Source: Hyphomicrobiales bacterium
GTDB lineage: Bacteria > Pseudomonadota > Alphaproteobacteria > Rhizobiales > Rhizobiaceae
Direction of reading: 5' to 3'
Length of the DNA: 64,000 nucleotides
Assembly: GCA_900466875.1 (NCBI GenBank)
Contig: UBNQ01000011.1
Span: 1-64,000 of the forward strand
In this document: positions 60,822 through 64,000 of the stretch, piece by piece
How the letters are laid out: each line of letters starts with the position of its first letter
Numbering within the stretch: the stretch's first letter is position 1
Notes under the pieces: model-generated
Database searches by the model: none
What the model was told of the DNA's origin: nothing
What the model saw: only the letters and a program-made list of their open reading frames with translations
Program-made: the position numbers and the translations under genes

Positions 60822-61834
60822 TATTGTACCCGTGGATCGAGGACGCGGTAGAGAATGTCCGCAATCAGGTTGAGGCCGACATAGATGATGCCGATCAGGA
60901 GCGTGGTGCCGACGACCGGGTTCATGTCCGCGTTCATCAGCGATACGGTCAGATACTGGCCGATGCCCGGCCACGAGAACACGGTCTCGGTGACGACCGC
61001 GCCTTCCAAGAGGCCGGCATAGGTCAGCGCCATGACCGTGACGAGCTGGACTGCAACCGTCGGAAAGGCGTGGCCCCAGATGACTGTCGTCAGCGACAGG
61101 CCCTTGGCGCGGGCGGTGATGACATATTCGCCTTTCAGCGCATCGATCATGAAGGCGCGCGTCATGCGGGCGATGTAGGCCATCGAGAAATAGGCAAGGA
61201 TGATGACCGGCTGCGCCATATGCGCCAACGCATCCCAGAAGGCATCGAAATCGCCGGCGATCAGGGTGTCGATCGTCAGGATGCCGGTGACCGTATCGAT
61301 CATGCCGTCATAGATGATGTCCTGCCGGCCGGGGCCGGGCGCGATGTCGAGCCACGAATAGAAAATCAGCAGCGAGATCAGCGACAGCATGAAGACCGGC
61401 ACGGAATGGCCGGCGAGGCAAACGACGCGGATCGCCTGGTCGGTAAACGTGCCCTGGCGCACAGCTGCCCATACGCCGAGCGGGATGCCGATAAGCGCTG
61501 CGAGAATGAGGGCCGCGGTGGCAAGCTCGAAGGTGGCCGGGAAAAAGCGGACGATATCGGTCGCGACCGGGTTCTTGGTCAGAACCGACATGCCGAAATC
61601 GCCATGGATGAGCTGGTTCAGATAATGCAGGAACTGCACCGGAATGGGCTGATCAAGGCCCATTTCTGCGCGGACGCGAAGGATGACATCCTCAGGGGCA
61701 TTGTCGCCAACGGCGGCAATGACCGGATCGACCGGCATGACCCGGCCGATGAGGAATGTCAGGACAGTCAAACCGAACAGCGTCAGGAGGACGCTGCTCA
61801 GTGTTGCTGCAAGGCTTTTGAAACGTCTGTTCAC
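60821..61834 (-). CDS. peptide ABC transporter permease (DppB type)
   Basis: This 337-residue permease has N-terminal LFGLTVLTFLIGRVMPVDPVIAAVGDNAPEDVI typical of DppB/OppB, GDFGMSVLTKNPV, and the EAA-like MIDALKGEYVITARAKGLSLTTVIWGHAFP. It starts at GTG 61834, overlapping the binding-protein stop by 4 bases. With DppC and two ATPases it forms the channel of a Dpp/Opp-class importer. Confidence 0.92.
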   Translation of the reverse strand: MNRRFKSLAATLSSVLLTLFGLTVLTFLIGRVMPVDPVIAAVGDNAPEDVILRVRAEMGLDQPIPVQFLHYLNQLIHGDFGMSVLTKNPVATDIVRFFPATFELATAALILAALIGIPLGVWAAVRQGTFTDQAIRVVCLAGHSVPVFMLSLISLLIFYSWLDIAPGPGRQDIIYDGMIDTVTGILTIDTLIAGDFDAFWDALAHMAQPVIILAYFSMAYIARMTRAFMIDALKGEYVITARAKGLSLTTVIWGHAFPTVAVQLVTVMALTYAGLLEGAVVTETVFSWPGIGQYLTVSLMNADMNPVVGTTLLIGIIYVGLNLIADILYRVLDPRVQ

Positions 61835-63429
61835 GCCTTGGAAGTCCCGAGATAGGAGTTGCCTTCAGACAGAACGCCGAGCTGGAAACCGTCTACACCC
61901 TTGCGGCATGCCGCCGTCTTGGTGTTCTGGAACATCACGGCAAACGGGCTGTTGTGCATGAATTCACGCTGCAGCGCTTCGTACAGTTCCAGACGCTTTG
62001 CCGGATCCTTCTCGTCACGAGCGGCTTCCGCCTTGGCGGTAAGTTCGTCGTTCTTGAAGCTGGAGCGCCATGCGAAAGGCTTCTTCTTGGCGTCGTCCGA
62101 ATTGTCCTTGTTGATGCAGAACACTTCAGCGTTGGAGTTCGGATCGAAATAGTCCGTGCCCCATGCGGACAGCGCCATCTCGTGCTGGCGGGCGCGCATC
62201 TTGGTGAGAACCTGACGGTTTTCAGCCGACTGCAGTTTTACGCGGATACCGATTTCGCCGAGGTTTGCCTGGATTGCCTGGGCGATATCCGGAGCCGGCT
62301 GTGCGGAATAGTGATCCATGGTGATGTCGAAGCCATCGGCAAGGCCGGCTTCCGCCATCAGCGCCTTTGCCTTGGCGACATCCTTCTGGAACGGCGTGTC
62401 CATAACCGTGCCGGGGAAGCCGGCCGGTTCCATGCTCTGGTGGACGGCGTGCGTCAGCGGGATGATGTTCTTCTGGATGCCGTCGTAATCGAGCGCCCAC
62501 TTGACTGCTTCCCAGACCTGCGGCTTGGCAAGGTTCGGGTTCGACTGGTTCATCGAGATCAGCATCAGGGAGGCGATCTGCTTGCGGACCAGAACGACGT
62601 TTTCGTCGGACTGCAGGACCTTCAGCTGTTCGGAGGTGAGGTCGCGGGCGATATCGACGTCACCCTTTTGCAGCATCAGCATCTGCGACGACGGATCTAC
62701 GACGTGGCGGATGATGACGCGCTTCAGGTTGCCCTTGTAGGGACCGTGCTCGTTGAGCGTCATTGCGATGCTTTCGGAAGCCTTCCAGGCCTGAAGCTTG
62801 AACGAACCGGAGCCGGCGCTGTTCTTCTGCAGCCAGGCATTGCCGAGGTCGCCGTTCACTTCGTTTTCGAGGACGGTCTTCTTTTCGACGATGGCGCCGA
62901 TGTTTGCCGACAGGCAGAACAGCAGGAAGGAGATTGCCGTCGGCTTTTCGGTGGTGATCGTGACGGTCTTCTCATCCTTGGCGACGATGAGCGTTTCGAC
63001 GTTTTCAGCGGTGAAGCCGAACTGGTTGATGATGAAGGCCGGGCTCTTGTTCATCTTGATGGCGCGCTGCAGCGAGAACGCGACGTCCTCAGCGGTGACG
63101 GCGGCGCCGGAGGCGAACTTGGAATTGCCGAGCTTGAAGGTGAAGACCTTGCTGTCGGCATCTGCTTCCCAGGACGCGGCGATGACCGGGGTCACTTCGT
63201 TCGGGTTGTCGCTGTTGGCGCGAACCAGCTTTTCGTACATGTTGCTGATCATTTCGCCGCCGACGGCCTCAAAACCTTCATGCGGATCAAGGCTGGTCAT
63301 GTTGTCGAGCTGCTGTGCGACGACCAGGATATCCTTCGGCGTGGCTGCAAATACAGTGTCTGCCAGATTGATGTAGGACAGGAAGGGCAGGGCTGCGCCG
63401 CCGATTAGAAAATTACGTCTGGATACCAT
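61831..63429 (-). CDS. peptide ABC transporter substrate-binding protein with Tat signal
   Basis: This 532-residue family 5 (SBP_bac_5) binding protein begins MVSRRNFLIGGAALPFLSYINLADTVFA, a twin-arginine signal (SRRNFLI), so it is exported folded. The mature part has LVVAQQLDNMTSLDPHEGFEAVGGEMISNMYEKLVR and NGDLGNAWLQKNSAGSGSFKL. ATG 63429 follows AAGGGAATATAGCA; a longer frame to 63585 is rejected. It is the first gene of the peptide importer operon, divergent from the M19 dipeptidase. Confidence 0.92.
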   Translation of the reverse strand: MVSRRNFLIGGAALPFLSYINLADTVFAATPKDILVVAQQLDNMTSLDPHEGFEAVGGEMISNMYEKLVRANSDNPNEVTPVIAASWEADADSKVFTFKLGNSKFASGAAVTAEDVAFSLQRAIKMNKSPAFIINQFGFTAENVETLIVAKDEKTVTITTEKPTAISFLLFCLSANIGAIVEKKTVLENEVNGDLGNAWLQKNSAGSGSFKLQAWKASESIAMTLNEHGPYKGNLKRVIIRHVVDPSSQMLMLQKGDVDIARDLTSEQLKVLQSDENVVLVRKQIASLMLISMNQSNPNLAKPQVWEAVKWALDYDGIQKNIIPLTHAVHQSMEPAGFPGTVMDTPFQKDVAKAKALMAEAGLADGFDITMDHYSAQPAPDIAQAIQANLGEIGIRVKLQSAENRQVLTKMRARQHEMALSAWGTDYFDPNSNAEVFCINKDNSDDAKKKPFAWRSSFKNDELTAKAEAARDEKDPAKRLELYEALQREFMHNSPFAVMFQNTKTAACRKGVDGFQLGVLSEGNSYLGTSKA

Positions 63430-63636
63430 TGCTATATTCCCTTGAACGGCCGAGCCTGCGGCACGCCGCAGTCCGGCAAGATTTTGCCGCAATTCGTCGC
63501 GCGTCTTAACAGTGCGTTTAAAGGCGGACCAATTCCATTTTTCGAATAGGTTATGCGCGGTTTGCATTTGCGGCCGCGGCGCCACCTACTTACGGATAGC
63601 CAAAACCCTCAGTGTTCCGGCAGGACAAATTTGAAA

Positions 63637-64000
63637 ATGTTGAACAATCCTCTCCCGATTTTCGATGGTCATAACGATGTGCTGTTGCGCCTGCGGCGTG
63701 GTGGCGGCAACGATCCGGTAAAGCGTTTTCTCGAAGGTGAGGATACGGGACATATTGACCTGCCCCGCGCCAAAGCTGGCGGCCTGGCGGGTGGCCTATG
63801 CGCCATTTACGTGCCCTCGCCAAGCATGACGAAGGATGCGAACGGGGATTACCCGACACCTGCACAGCCCGACGCACTCAACGAAACACTGGCGATGGCG
63901 CGGCTTCTGTTCGACATCGAGGCGCGTTCCGATGGCGCCGTGACCGTATGCCGCACGGCGGACGACATCCGCCGATCGATCGATACGGGCAGCTTTGCCG
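63637..64000 (+). CDS. membrane dipeptidase (M19, renal dipeptidase family), 5' part
   Basis: The visible 121 residues begin MLNNPLPIFDGHNDVLLRLRRGG. The H-x-D in DGHNDVLL supplies the first zinc ligands of the M19 family, followed by GHIDLPRAKAGGLAGGLCAIYVPSP. Such enzymes cleave dipeptides, often with a D-residue at the C-terminal side. The gene runs off the end of the window. It is divergent from the peptide importer and fits the D-peptide theme. Confidence 0.88.
   Translation, partial: MLNNPLPIFDGHNDVLLRLRRGGGNDPVKRFLEGEDTGHIDLPRAKAGGLAGGLCAIYVPSPSMTKDANGDYPTPAQPDALNETLAMARLLFDIEARSDGAVTVCRTADDIRRSIDTGSFA

Noticed and set aside
1-64000. CRISPR arrays, IS elements, rRNA or complete tRNA genes, prophage
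   Set aside because: No regularly spaced repeats, transposase, integrase, phage structural gene or full cloverleaf was seen on either strand.

Overview
The window looks like chromosome (or chromid) of an alphaproteobacterium of the Rhizobiaceae, in the Agrobacterium/Rhizobium/Neorhizobium range. This rests on the gene families (HWE kinase, paired Ku, fused IolC-DUF2090, TIGR02587/TIGR02588 pair, rhizobial-type sugar ABC ATPases), on EcfG/RpoE2-type promoters, and on densely packed operons. No rRNA, CRISPR array, insertion sequence or phage gene was seen.

Region 1 (1-31157) reads as a genomic island. The window opens inside the last 16 bases of an initiator tRNA-fMet, and a 17-bp piece of that 3' end (GCCCCCGCAACCAAACA, 4-20) recurs exactly at 31141-31157. 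This is the arrangement left by integration into a tRNA gene, but no integrase lies between the repeats. The cargo is stress and redox related: an HWE kinase with a single-domain receiver, a GAF histidine kinase, a PaoABC-like molybdenum oxidoreductase, two PPOX-fold stress proteins, GST, DedA, MgtC, DUF1206, a YdeP-type molybdoenzyme, SDR and zinc alcohol dehydrogenases, a hydrolase/flavoprotein pair, a CurA-like reductase, NHEJ genes (ligD and two ku), PRC-barrel, a catalase-family protein and a TIGR02587/TIGR02588 membrane pair. Five sites match GGAAC-N16-CGTT perfectly and several more match the looser GGAAC-N18/19-TT, each just upstream of a gene. The island therefore looks like a portable set of general-stress-response (PhyR-EcfG) targets.

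Region 2 (31.2-38 kb) is an inositol catabolism operon, iolG-iolC(DUF2090)-iolD-iolE-iolB. Region 3 (38.1-46 kb) is a pectin-fragment locus: a divergent IclR regulator, GH105 unsaturated uronyl hydrolase, GH4 enzyme with the CHEV motif of alpha-galacturonidases, and a complete CUT1 sugar ABC importer. Region 4 (46.1-53.5 kb, minus strand) is a second sugar-type importer followed by a GDPD-LacI fusion protein and an inositol-monophosphatase-family phosphatase. A 22-bp perfect palindrome with a central CG, a typical LacI-family operator, lies upstream of its first gene. This suggests uptake, hydrolysis and dephosphorylation of a phosphodiester such as glycerophosphoinositol or an agrocinopine-like compound; inositol released would feed region 2.

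Region 5 (53.7-64 kb) is a D-amino-acid/peptide utilisation locus: S58 aminopeptidase (DmpA type), class IV D-amino acid aminotransferase, LysR regulator, S12 D-aminopeptidase, a complete Dpp/Opp-type importer and the start of an M19 dipeptidase that runs off the window. Regions 2-5 look like ordinary host catabolic loci; by eye region 1 is somewhat lower in GC and has shorter, more mixed transcription units.
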